Part shown: piece after piece, positions 6,884-14,958 of the stretch
Layout: every line of letters begins with the position of its first letter
Numbering within the stretch: position 1 is the first letter of the stretch
Origin: Streptomyces bikiniensis
GTDB taxonomy: Bacteria; Actinomycetota; Actinomycetes; Streptomycetales; Streptomycetaceae
Assembly (NCBI GenBank): GCA_000716465.1
Contig: JNWL01000058.1
Location: forward strand, 1-33,170
DNA: 33,170 bases
Direction of reading: 5' to 3'
Position numbers and translations under genes: made by a program
The notes under the pieces: model-generated
Seen by the model: the letters and a program-made list of their open reading frames with translations, nothing else
Databases searched by the model: none
What the model was told of the DNA's origin: nothing

Positions 6884-8716
6884 TCAGGCGCCCGGTCCGT
6901 CGACTCCCTCCAGTTGCGAGGCCAGCAGTTCGACGTAGGCACCGCCGCGGGCGAGAAGCTCCTGGTGGGTTCCCGCCTCGGCGACGCGTCCACCGGAGAT
7001 GACGACGATCCGGTCGGCGGTCAGGATGGTCGAGAGCCGGTGCGCGATGACCAGGGTGGTGCGGCCGTGCCGGGCCTCGTCCATGGCCCGGGTGACCGCC
7101 TGCTCACTGGCGGCGTCGAGATTCGACACCGCCTCGTCCATGACGAGGATCGGGGCGTCCTTCAGGAGCGCCCGTGCGATCGCGACGCGCTGCCGCTGCC
7201 CGCCGGACATGAGCGCGCCGAGTTCGCCGGCGACGGTGTCGTAACCGTCCGGAAGCGTCGTGATGAAGTCGTGCGCCTGAGCGGCCCGCGCGGCGGCCTC
7301 GACCTCCGCGTCGGAGGCGTCCGCACGGCCGAGACGGATGTTCTCGCGCACGCTGGTGTTGAACAGGAAGGTGTCCTGCGGCACCAGGGTCATGAGGCGG
7401 CGCAGGTCCTCCTGCGGAAAGGCGCGGACGTCATGACCGCCCACGGAGACCGACCCCGCGGTGACGTCCCAGAACCTCAGCAACAGGTTGGCGCAGGTCG
7501 ACTTGCCCGCACCGGAGTGTCCCACCAGCGCGACGGTCTCACCGGGCCGGATCTCGAAGCCGACCTCGGCCACGGCGGGACGCAGGTCTTCGCGGTAGGA
7601 GAAGGTGACGGCGTCGAAGCGGACATGCGGTTCGACCGGGCCGCGCGGGGCCTCGGTGACCAGATCCGAGACCGGGGCCGGTGCTTCGAGCAGCGCGTTG
7701 ATGCGTTCGGCCGCCGCCGCGACCATGGACAGCTCGCGCGCGACCTCCGTCACCTTCAGCACCGGAACCATCGCCATCGCGGCGAGCACGACGGCGACCG
7801 GGAAGAGGGAGCGGTCCAGTTCGTCCAGGACGACGAGCCGGGCGCCCAGAACCAGTACCGCGAGCATGCCCAGGAGCGCGATGGTGTCCGTGGCGGCGTA
7901 CTCGATGCCGCCGCGGCGCCCGTGAGCGGACTTCGCCCGGGCCAGCCGGGCACCCTGCGTCCGCAGCAGTCCGAGCCGCTGCGCGTGCGCCCCGAAGTTC
8001 ACCAACTCGCGCAGGCCCTGGAAGGTGTCGGTGGTGTCGGCGCTCATCCGGCCCAGGGAGTCACGCAGTTCGTGACCGTGCCGTTCGGCATGGCGTCGCA
8101 ACCACGTGGGGACCGAGGCGAGCAGGACCAGGATCGGAACCAGGACGCAGGCCAGCGACCAGTGGAACCAGCCCAGGGCGATGGTGGTGGCCACCGGAAC
8201 GGTCGACGCGACGGCCAGTGGGCTGAGCGTGTGGGCGAAGAAGAGCTCGATCTGCTCCACGTCTGAGACGGCGGCGGATCCGAGGTCACCGGAACGCCGT
8301 TCGAGCATGTAACCGGGTGAGAGCCGCTCGAAGGCGGCGAACACCTTCGCCCGGGTGTCGGCCAGCGCGCGGAACGCGGCGACGTGGGCATAGGTGCTGT
8401 CGGCCACGCTCATCACGACGAGTGGCACGATCAGACAGCCGAGCAGGATCAGCCACCCGGTGAGCCGGCCCGGTGGTGCTCCCGCGGCCGCCCTCGCCAC
8501 CACGTACGCGCCGATGCCGGCCGAGGCGAGCTGGAGCAGTTGATGCAGCACACCGGCCAGGTAGGCGACCGCGATGAGGCGGCGGTGCTCGCCCAGGAGG
8601 GGGACCAGGCTGCTCAGTCCGGTGAGGAGCGACCGGCCCGGCTCCGGCCTGCCGGCGCCGGCTCGATCGCCGTCGACTCCGTGGTCGTGGGTGTGGGTGT
8701 GAAGGGTCGACGTCAT
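6884..8716 (-). CDS. Exporter-fold ABC half-transporter with His-rich N-terminus (YbtQ/IrtB-like candidate)
   Basis: 610 aa; six hydrophobic segments (about 45-320), then a nucleotide-binding domain with Walker A GHSGAGKST (399-407), signature MSGGQ (503-507, Met in place of the usual Leu) and Walker B ending VMDE (E528). The pair with the preceding gene resembles YbtP/YbtQ and IrtA/IrtB, which have exporter folds yet import metal-siderophore complexes. The N-terminus holds HTHTHDH (6-12), a likely metal-binding tail. The ATG at 8716 overlaps the upstream stop by 4 bases. Direction cannot be read from sequence; import is inferred from the Zur-like site, the neighbouring binding lipoprotein and the separate MATE exporter. 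A drug exporter is the alternative. Confidence 0.85.
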   Translation of the reverse strand: MTSTLHTHTHDHGVDGDRAGAGRPEPGRSLLTGLSSLVPLLGEHRRLIAVAYLAGVLHQLLQLASAGIGAYVVARAAAGAPPGRLTGWLILLGCLIVPLVVMSVADSTYAHVAAFRALADTRAKVFAAFERLSPGYMLERRSGDLGSAAVSDVEQIELFFAHTLSPLAVASTVPVATTIALGWFHWSLACVLVPILVLLASVPTWLRRHAERHGHELRDSLGRMSADTTDTFQGLRELVNFGAHAQRLGLLRTQGARLARAKSAHGRRGGIEYAATDTIALLGMLAVLVLGARLVVLDELDRSLFPVAVVLAAMAMVPVLKVTEVARELSMVAAAAERINALLEAPAPVSDLVTEAPRGPVEPHVRFDAVTFSYREDLRPAVAEVGFEIRPGETVALVGHSGAGKSTCANLLLRFWDVTAGSVSVGGHDVRAFPQEDLRRLMTLVPQDTFLFNTSVRENIRLGRADASDAEVEAAARAAQAHDFITTLPDGYDTVAGELGALMSGGQRQRVAIARALLKDAPILVMDEAVSNLDAASEQAVTRAMDEARHGRTTLVIAHRLSTILTADRIVVISGGRVAEAGTHQELLARGGAYVELLASQLEGVDGPGA

Positions 8717-10449
8717 GCCTGTGCTCCGGTCTGGGTCGCGACGAGTTCGGCGTAGAGGCCCTTGCCTGCCACGAGGTCGGCGTGGCTTCCCGACTCGACG
8801 ATCCGGCCGGAGTCCATCACCACGATCCGGTCGGCGTCGCGCACCGTGGACAGCCGGTGCGCGATGACGACCGTCGTCCGGCCGCGCGTCACCTCACCGA
8901 GAGTCCGGGTGATCTCCGCCTCGTTGGCGGCGTCGATGCTCGACGTCGGCTCGTCCAGGACGAGTACGGGAGCGTCTTTGAGCAGGGCCCGGGCGATCGC
9001 GATGCGCTGGCGCTCGCCGCCGGACAGTTTCAGTCCCCGCTCTCCGACGACGGTCTCCAGGCCCTGGGGCAGCCGAGTGATGAAGTCTGCCGCCCGCGCC
9101 GCGTTCACCGCGCGCTGCACCTCGTCATCGGTGGCGTGCGGTCTGGCGAGCAGCAGGTTCTCGCGAACCGTGCCGTGGAAGAGATAGGTGTCCTGTGCCA
9201 CGACGCCGATCAGTGAACGCAGGTCCGCCAGCGGGAACTCGCGTATGTCGTGCCCGTCGACGCGGATCGAGCCCCCGTCAGTGTCGAAGTAGCGCATCAG
9301 CAGGCCGAGCACGGTGCTCTTGCCGGCACCGGAGCGGCCGACGACGGCTACCCGCTCCCCCGGCCCGACCGCGAGGCTGAACCCGTCGAGGGCCGGTACC
9401 CGCCGGGTCGGGTAGCGGAACCGGACATCGCTGAACTCAAGGCCCGGAGGGTTCTGTCGCAACGCCGGAGAGGTCCGCGCCATGTCCCGTACCTGCGGTT
9501 CGAGCCGTAGTACGTCGGCGACGGCACGGCCGGCGGGGATGGCCGAGTAGGCGGCGTGGTGAGCCTCCTCCAACTCGTGCATGGGCCGGAACGTCTCGCG
9601 GGTCAGCATGAGGATCGTGAACAGCCCCGCGACGCTCAGCTCCCCGGTGGCCGCGTGCCACGCGCCCAGTCCCACCGCGGCTGCCGTACCGATCGGCACC
9701 AGCAGCCGGCCGACGCTGGAGGAGGCGCACCACGCCACCATCAGCCGGATGGAGTCCCGGCAGAACTCCTCACCGCGCTCGACCAGTTCCCGGCCGCGCC
9801 GGCCGCTGGCGTTGAACGCCTTGAGGGTGGCCATGCCCTGCGCGGCATCCAGGCTCTCGGCGTAGAGGCCGCGGTACGACACCGTCCAGCGGTCACCCCG
9901 CTCCTTGATCCACTTCGCCCCGGCCATCTGGGACAGCGGCGCCAGAAGGGCACACGCGAGCACCACGAGACCCACGGCCGGGTCGACCGAGATCACGTAC
10001 ACCGAGGCGAGGCAGGACCCCAGAACGGAAGCCACCGCGGCGGGCACGAACCGGCCCACCAGCGGATCGAGCAGCTCGGCGGAGTCCACCAGCGTCGACT
10101 GCAGATCACCGGTCCGCATCCGCTGCGCCTGGCCGGGCCCGATCTCCATCAGCTTCAGAGTGAGGCGTTCCCGCACCGCCTCCTTGACACCCGCGGACAC
10201 CCGGGGCGCCCACCAGTCCTTCACCACGATCAGGCCGATCCGGGCCAGCTGCAGGACGCCGATGATGAGCAGAGGAACGAGCAGCCCGCTCACCCCGCCC
10301 GAGGAGAACACGCGGGCCAACAGGTCCGCGATCAGCAGGCCCTGGCCGATGTAGGTCGCGGTGATGAGCAGCATCAGCACGACGAGGCCGGCTATCTCCA
10401 CCCAGGCCCGCGGCCGCAGCACCAGGAACAGCTTGACGGTCGACCACAC
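8713..10449 (-). CDS. Exporter-fold ABC half-transporter (YbtP/IrtA-like candidate)
   Basis: 578 aa; six hydrophobic segments before about residue 310, Walker A GRSGAGKST (371-379), signature LSGGERQR and Walker B VLVLDE with an intact catalytic Glu. Starts at GTG 10449 behind a strong GGAGGT site 6 bases upstream. It is translationally coupled to the second half-transporter and would form a heterodimer with it. A Zur-like site lies about 120 bases upstream, so both are likely produced under zinc starvation. No extra siderophore-interacting domain is present, unlike IrtA. Confidence 0.85.
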   Translation of the reverse strand: MWSTVKLFLVLRPRAWVEIAGLVVLMLLITATYIGQGLLIADLLARVFSSGGVSGLLVPLLIIGVLQLARIGLIVVKDWWAPRVSAGVKEAVRERLTLKLMEIGPGQAQRMRTGDLQSTLVDSAELLDPLVGRFVPAAVASVLGSCLASVYVISVDPAVGLVVLACALLAPLSQMAGAKWIKERGDRWTVSYRGLYAESLDAAQGMATLKAFNASGRRGRELVERGEEFCRDSIRLMVAWCASSSVGRLLVPIGTAAAVGLGAWHAATGELSVAGLFTILMLTRETFRPMHELEEAHHAAYSAIPAGRAVADVLRLEPQVRDMARTSPALRQNPPGLEFSDVRFRYPTRRVPALDGFSLAVGPGERVAVVGRSGAGKSTVLGLLMRYFDTDGGSIRVDGHDIREFPLADLRSLIGVVAQDTYLFHGTVRENLLLARPHATDDEVQRAVNAARAADFITRLPQGLETVVGERGLKLSGGERQRIAIARALLKDAPVLVLDEPTSSIDAANEAEITRTLGEVTRGRTTVVIAHRLSTVRDADRIVVMDSGRIVESGSHADLVAGKGLYAELVATQTGAQA

Positions 10450-10569
10450 GGCCGCACCTCCACGAAGGTATCGCTCACTTACGGATCGGTGGTCCCGACG
10501 ACGCCGCGGCCGAGAGGAACCGCCCGGCCGGCGTTGTCGGCCGCCGGGCCACCATCGCCCGACCCTATG

Positions 10570-10584
10570 GGAAAATCATTGTCA
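10570..10584 (-). promoter_or_regulatory. Zur box candidate (ABC transporter operon)
   Basis: Minus-strand bases TGACAATGATTTTCC match TGAAAATGATTTTCA at 13 of 15 positions. A promoter can be read around it: TGATAA (10590-10585), 17-base spacer, TAGGGT as -10, which puts the site in the spacer. The leader to the GTG start would be roughly 110 bases. Confidence 0.7.
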
Positions 10585-10591
10585 TTATCAG

Positions 10592-10916
10592 TCGCGTACA
10601 AGGCCGCGGGACGGACAGTCGATCCGGGACCCTGGAGGGGGCGTTCCGGCCGGCGACGCCGCGCCTCCGCCCCGCCCCGCCCTGCTCTCACCGGCGGTCA
10701 CCCAGCGTGCCCTTACAGCACCTCGAACGGGATGACGCTTCCCGTCACCACGGCCCGCCGCAACACCGCTTCCTGGGGAGGATCCGGGGAGGATCGACGG
10801 TCCCGGGGAGCGCGTGGGGAGAATCGGCCAGGTAACGCAGCACCATCCCGCACGACACTGAAAGACCTATCCACCCGGGTCAGGGGTGGGACAGGTCGCA
10901 TCCGTGCAGGTCAGCT
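10592..10916. other. No recognisable intact gene
   Basis: About 325 bases between the ABC transporter promoter and the HipA remnant. Frames exist on both strands but none has a convincing start with family resemblance. A minus-strand frame ending at 10713 with VVTGSVIPFEVL could be a decayed C-terminus, but I do not recognise it. Read together with the two flanking broken genes, this looks like a decay zone. Confidence 0.5.
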
Positions 10917-11036
10917 TCACAGGGTGGACAACTTCATGACGTACGTACCGAGGTCGTCGGCCTCGACGATCCCGGGGAGCGAGCCGCCCTCGCGCAGGGG
11001 CGTGACGTAGCGGGTCGCTGTCACTTCTGTAAGCAT
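10917..11036 (-). pseudogene. Remnant of a HipA-like kinase (first ~35 codons only)
   Basis: Starts at ATG 11036 and reads MLTEVTATRYVTPLREGGSL and on through a GIVEADDLGTYVMK block, which I recognise as the conserved N-terminus of the Streptomyces HipA family kinase. The normal protein then continues with a FTGAGQG-type stretch, but here the frame runs KLSTL and stops after 39 codons. The rest of the kinase is absent from the bases that follow, so this is a truncated gene with its body deleted. The identification is from memory of the family. Confidence 0.7.
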
Positions 11037-11133
11037 TCCGCCAGGCTATCCACCCGTCCGGCTCCGGCGGCGGTCGGCGGTGCTCCCCCGGGTGGTTTGC
11101 CCGTGCCCCGGGGGGAGGGGTCACAGCGGGCCC

Positions 11134-11470
11134 GTGCGCGAACTGATCACGATCGGCGAGCCGGCGGCTCGCACCGGGCCCAGCCGGAAGGCCCTCCGGC
11201 TGTACGACGACCGGGGGCTGCTGCGGCCCGTCCGCGTCGGTCCGTCGACGCGGTTCCGGTACTACGCCCCCGACCGGGTGGAGCGGGCGCTCGTGGAGCA
11301 CACCCGCGCCACCGAGGAGTTGTTCGGTCGGCCGCGGTCGCCGGGGGCCTGCCTCTCCGGGCCGGTGTTCGCGCTCCACCACGGCCTGGTGGGCGAGGAC
11401 TCCTCCGCGCCGGTGGGCGCGGGAGGCGTACTGCCCCGACCGGGCGACCGCGGGGCCGGGCGAGCACGTG
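11134..11470 (+). pseudogene. Decayed MerR family regulator with internal deletion
   Basis: From GTG 11134, behind a G-rich Shine-Dalgarno-like stretch, the frame gives a good MerR winged-helix: ITIGEPAARTG, then RKALRLYDDRGLLRP and RFRYYAPDRVERA. After about residue 60 the long dimerisation helix is missing. The frame jumps to PVFALHHGLVGEDSSAPV, which resembles the start of the GyrI-like effector-binding domain that normally lies some 60 residues later, and then degrades. The open frame runs to 11637, into the end of the opposite-strand permease. Most likely an inactivated two-domain MerR regulator; a short functional DNA-binding protein cannot be excluded. Confidence 0.65.
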
Positions 11471-11521
11471 GTCGGCCGCCCGTCCCTTCCTCCCCGCCGG
11501 CCGAGGGCGGGCGCGTTGCCG

Positions 11522-12901
11522 TCACTCGGGGGCGCGCGGCTCCGGGGTGCCGGTCTTCGCGGCGTCCGGCTCCGGTTCCGGGGTCACGGTCCGTCGGTCG
11601 AACCGGCCGAGGAGCGCGGTCAGGAGGACGGCTGTGAGCGTGCCGGCGACGACGCCGCTGCCCAGGACCGTGCGGGCCCAGCCGGGGAACCCGTCGTACA
11701 GGCCGGGGGTCAGGAGCGGCAGCAGTCCGGCCGCGAGGGCCAGGGCGGCGGTCATGGAGCCCGTGCCGGTGAGGTCGGCGCGGCGGAGCATCTCGACGCC
11801 CATCACGGCGATCACCGCGTAGACGACGAGCGAGGAGCCGCCCACGACCGCCTCCGGGATGCCGGCGAGGGCGCGGGAGGCGGGGGTCGCCAGACCGACG
11901 CCGATCAGGAGCGCCCCGGCCGCGGCGGTGACGAAGCGGCTGCGGACCCCGGTGAGGCGGCCGATGCCGATGTTCTCGGCGCTGGTCACCATCAGGGACG
12001 TACCGAAGAGGCCGCCCACGAGGGAGACGAGGGCGTCGGCGCGGGCGACGCGGGGGACGTCCCTGCCGGGGTCGGGGGTCCGGCCGACGGTCTCGCTGTT
12101 CAGTACGGTCTGGCCGGTGATCTCGGCCAGGGTGGTGAGGCTGAAGACGAGCAGCGGCAGGGCCGCGAGGACGTCGAACTCCGGTGTGCCGTAAGGGAGG
12201 AGGGCCGGCAGCGAGAAGCCGCTGCCGGGCGCCGGCGTGAAGGTGCCGAGGCCGGTGGCGACGGCGAGCAGGACGCCGGCCGCCATGCCGGTGAGGATCG
12301 CGGTCTGCCGCCAGACCCCGCGCAGCAGGACGTACGCCCCGACGGTGGCGGCGACGGTGAGAGCCGCCAGGAGGACGGCGCGGGGTTCGCCCTCGCTGTC
12401 GGGTCCGGTGACGAGCCGGGCGGCGACCCGGATCATCGCGATGCCGATGAGGAGCACGGTGACGCCCATGACGAGCGGCGGGAAGAGCCGGACCACGCGC
12501 GCGTAGAGCGGGAGCACGGCGATGAGCAGTGCCGCCGCCAGGAGGACGGAGCCGGCGGCGGTGGGGGTGCCGTGGTCCTGCGCGATCTGGAGGAAGAGCG
12601 CGGTGGCGGCGCCGCCGGGCAGCATGACGAACGGCAGCCTGGCGCCGACCCGCCACACTCCGAGGGACTGGAGCAGGGCGCCCGCCCCGCACAGGATCAG
12701 GACGGCGCTGAGCAGCGAGGCCGTCGTGCCGGGCGCGAGACGCAGGGTGCCGGCGGTGAGGAAGACGGTGGAGACGGGCGCGGCGATCATCGCGAGGACG
12801 TGCTGCGCGGCGAGCGGCAGGAGCCGGCGGGCCGGGACGCGGGCGTCGACCGGGGCGGTGCCGGACGCGGCGGGCGGCGCGGGGGCGGCGGTCGGGGTCA
12901 C
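11522..12901 (-). CDS. NCS2 (uracil/xanthine-type, SLC23) permease
   Basis: 459 aa, about 12-14 hydrophobic segments. NCS2 hallmarks: AAQHVLAM near the N-terminus, TTLAEITGQT in the middle, and the signature with ENIGIGRLTGVRSR. Family members are proton or sodium symporters for nucleobases, urate or ascorbate; the substrate here is not known. Starts at GTG 12901, overlapping the stop of the arylsulfotransferase-like gene by 4 bases, so the two are translationally coupled. That suggests the permease moves a substrate or product of the upstream enzyme rather than serving general purine salvage. Confidence 0.9.
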   Translation of the reverse strand: MTPTAAPAPPAASGTAPVDARVPARRLLPLAAQHVLAMIAAPVSTVFLTAGTLRLAPGTTASLLSAVLILCGAGALLQSLGVWRVGARLPFVMLPGGAATALFLQIAQDHGTPTAAGSVLLAAALLIAVLPLYARVVRLFPPLVMGVTVLLIGIAMIRVAARLVTGPDSEGEPRAVLLAALTVAATVGAYVLLRGVWRQTAILTGMAAGVLLAVATGLGTFTPAPGSGFSLPALLPYGTPEFDVLAALPLLVFSLTTLAEITGQTVLNSETVGRTPDPGRDVPRVARADALVSLVGGLFGTSLMVTSAENIGIGRLTGVRSRFVTAAAGALLIGVGLATPASRALAGIPEAVVGGSSLVVYAVIAVMGVEMLRRADLTGTGSMTAALALAAGLLPLLTPGLYDGFPGWARTVLGSGVVAGTLTAVLLTALLGRFDRRTVTPEPEPDAAKTGTPEPRAPE

Positions 12902-14022
12902 GAACCGGCCCCCAGCCACGGGATGTCGGCGGCCGCGTAGCGGTAGGCGCGGAAGACGGCGTTGGGCTCGGCCGGGAAGAGGCCGCGGACCTCGTCCTCC
13001 CGGTATCCGGCGAAGTGCGGGACGACGTACTCCCAGCACAGGTAGCCGCCCTTCGTCACCTCGAAGAGCCGGCCGGACGGGGAGTCGGTGACGAGGGTGT
13101 TGCCGTTGGGGAGGCGCTGCGCGGAGCCCATGAACGGGGCGAAGAAGAACTCGCGGGCCGGGTCGTGGTACTCCCAGGCGATCTCGCCGCTCTCGCGGTC
13201 GATCTCCACGACGCGGGAGTACGGGACGTCGTGGTGCGGCCGGAAGACGCCGTTGTCGAAGACCAGGAACCGGCCGTCGTCCAGCTCGGTCGGGGCGTGC
13301 TGCTGGCTGGTGGTGCCGGGGGCGCTGCGCCACAGGATCTCGCCCGTCCCGCGGCTGATGACGACGACGGCGGAGACGCTGCGGAGGCTGGCGAGGACGT
13401 TGCCGTCGCGGAGCGGGACGACGCTGTTGATCAGGGGCCAGTGCTCGCGGGCGTACGCCTCGTGCAGCGGGTACGCGTCGCGGTCGAGGTGCTCGGAGGC
13501 GCGCCAGGACCAGAGGAGTTCGCCGTCGGGTCCGACCTCGCGGATGGTGTCGGCCCAGACCGTGCCGCCGTCGGCCTCGGAGCCGGGCACTCCGCCGCGT
13601 ACGGCCTCGGCGTCGGCTCCGCGGAGGGGTTCGAGGGCGGTGTAGAGGATCCGGCCGTCGTCCAGGTGGTGGGCGTCGTGGTGCTGGAGGGGGTCGCGGT
13701 GCTCGCGCAGCACGGTGCCGTCGGGGGCGGCGTGGAGCATGACGCCGCCGCGGTACTTGTGCCACATCGGGAACAGGGCGTCCTCGCCGGGCAGGACGCC
13801 GTTGTAGGCGAGGGTGCCGTCGGTGAGGAGGCGGGCGTGGCGGCCGGGGCGGTACGGCAGGTTCCACTGGTGGACGGTCTCGCCGCGCAGGTCGACGAGG
13901 TACACCTCGCCGGTGCCGGTGAGCGGGGCGTAGAGGGTGTGGCCGGGGTGGGCGGCGGTCTCGTCCAGGGCGAGGAGGCCGGTCGGTCGTCGGCGGCGGG
14001 AGTTCTGGTCGATCGCGGGCAT
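12898..14022 (-). CDS. Arylsulfotransferase (ASST) family beta-propeller protein
   Basis: 374 aa with repeated blade-like segments (G-ETVHQWNLPY, DGELLWSWRAS, GEILWRSAPG, GEIAWEYHDP), the pattern of ASST/PQQ-like propellers. His-rich stretches include HHDAHHLDDGR, and the central His in the family is the sulfate acceptor. No signal peptide is visible, so it is probably cytoplasmic, unlike classical periplasmic AssT. ATG 14022 has GGAG 8 bases upstream. It heads an operon with the NCS2 permease and is divergent from an XRE-cupin regulator that probably controls it. The substrate is unknown, and a non-sulfotransferase propeller function is possible. Confidence 0.8.
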   Translation of the reverse strand: MPAIDQNSRRRRPTGLLALDETAAHPGHTLYAPLTGTGEVYLVDLRGETVHQWNLPYRPGRHARLLTDGTLAYNGVLPGEDALFPMWHKYRGGVMLHAAPDGTVLREHRDPLQHHDAHHLDDGRILYTALEPLRGADAEAVRGGVPGSEADGGTVWADTIREVGPDGELLWSWRASEHLDRDAYPLHEAYAREHWPLINSVVPLRDGNVLASLRSVSAVVVISRGTGEILWRSAPGTTSQQHAPTELDDGRFLVFDNGVFRPHHDVPYSRVVEIDRESGEIAWEYHDPAREFFFAPFMGSAQRLPNGNTLVTDSPSGRLFEVTKGGYLCWEYVVPHFAGYREDEVRGLFPAEPNAVFRAYRYAAADIPWLGAGS

Positions 14023-14063
14023 GGCGGGGCTCCTGCGTTCCGGGTCGGTTGCGGGGCTCCTTC

Positions 14064-14080
14064 GTCAAACTTTCTTTGAC
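14064..14080. promoter_or_regulatory. Palindromic operator candidate, arylsulfotransferase operon
   Basis: GTCAAACTTTCTTTGAC is a perfect inverted repeat with 6-base arms and a 5-base centre. A further half-site, CTTTGAA, recurs about 19 bases on. It lies 42 bases upstream of the ASST start and about 160 bases before the divergent XRE-cupin gene, so it is the likely binding site of that regulator. Confidence 0.6.
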
Positions 14081-14239
14081 TGGAGCAACTGGCTTTGAAC
14101 CTAGAGGCGTCGTGTGACGGGCGTGTGTCAGGAGTGCGAAACCGTGCCCGGATCCCGTCACGGCCGCCGCGTAGGGTGCCGGGAACAGCGAAGATCGCGG
14201 CGGGCACGGCCGGGCGGGCGGAGAGGGACGGGGACGACG

Positions 14240-14938
14240 ATGGAGGCGAGGGCGTCGCGCGGAAGCGGAAAAGGAGGACGGAGCGGTGACGAGGGGGGTG
14301 TGCCGCGCGGAGGGGAGAAGCGGAGCGGTCGCGAGGGGGGCGTGCCGCGCGGAGGGGAGAAGCGGGACGGCGGCGAGGGGGGTGCGCCCCGGGTGGGGGC
14401 GGCCGTGCGGCGCCGGCGGCGGTCCCTCGACCTCACCCTGGCCGACGTGGCGGAGCGCAGCGGGCTCTCCTCGCCCTTCCTCAGCCAGATCGAGAACGAC
14501 CGGGCCCGCCCCAGCATGCGGTCGCTCCAGCGGATCGCCGACGCGCTCGACACGACCGCCGTCCAGCTGCTCGCCGCGTCGGACGAGACCCGCACGGTGG
14601 ACGTGGTCCGCGCCGGTGACGACGGCGGCCTGCGGGACGGCGGTCCGCGGGAGGGCGCGCGGGTGCGGCCGGTGGTGCGGGGCCGTCACCAGGTGCACGC
14701 CCTGGAGTTCACCGGCGAACACGACGCGGACCGCGAGTTCCTGCACCGCAACGACGAGTTGCTGTACGTCGCGGACGGGGCGGTGGAGGTGGAGGCGGAG
14801 GGCCGGATCCACCGCCTCGGGCGCGGGGACGCGCTGCTGATGTCCGGCGGGGTGCGCCACCGCTGGCGCACCGTCGGCCCCGGCGCCCGCGTCCTGGTGG
14901 TGGCGGTCGCCGATCACGTGGAGGTCCTGGAACCCTGA
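14240..14938 (+). CDS. XRE family regulator with C-terminal cupin sensor domain
   Basis: 232 aa from ATG 14240. After a Gly/Arg/Glu-rich N-terminal tail of about 50 residues comes a Cro/C1-type helix-turn-helix (LTLADVAERSGLSSPFLSQI, then ENDRARPSMRSLQRIADAL) and a cupin barrel at about 145-225 (ELLYVADGAVEVEAEG, RLGRGDALLMSGGVRHRW). Such proteins sense a small ligand through the cupin and regulate a neighbouring catabolic or transport operon. It is divergent from the arylsulfotransferase-permease operon. The N-terminal tail is made of 14-residue repeats (see separate entry). GTG 14393, just before the HTH domain, is an alternative start and would put the repeats in the leader. Confidence 0.85.
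   Translation: MEARASRGSGKGGRSGDEGGVPRGGEKRSGREGGVPRGGEKRDGGEGGAPRVGAAVRRRRRSLDLTLADVAERSGLSSPFLSQIENDRARPSMRSLQRIADALDTTAVQLLAASDETRTVDVVRAGDDGGLRDGGPREGARVRPVVRGRHQVHALEFTGEHDADREFLHRNDELLYVADGAVEVEAEGRIHRLGRGDALLMSGGVRHRWRTVGPGARVLVVAVADHVEVLEP
14291..14396 (+). repeat. 42-bp in-frame tandem repeat in the XRE-cupin gene
   Basis: Units begin at 14291, 14333 and (partial) 14375. The first two differ at only a few positions and encode EGGVPRGGEKRSGR and EGGVPRGGEKRDGG. The period is a multiple of three, so copy number can change without a frameshift. Confidence 0.85.
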
Positions 14939-14958
14939 CGCGACCGGCGACCGGGGCC

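Noticed and set aside
1..10600. Iron (DmdR1/IdeR) control of the metallophore locus
   Set aside because: I looked for the TTAGGTTAGG-type iron box upstream of each operon and saw none, whereas two good Zur-like sites are present.
14240..14938. A separate small gene in the repeat region 14286-14840
   Set aside because: The alternate frame is a shadow of the XRE-cupin gene; only the frame from 14240 carries the helix-turn-helix and cupin motifs.
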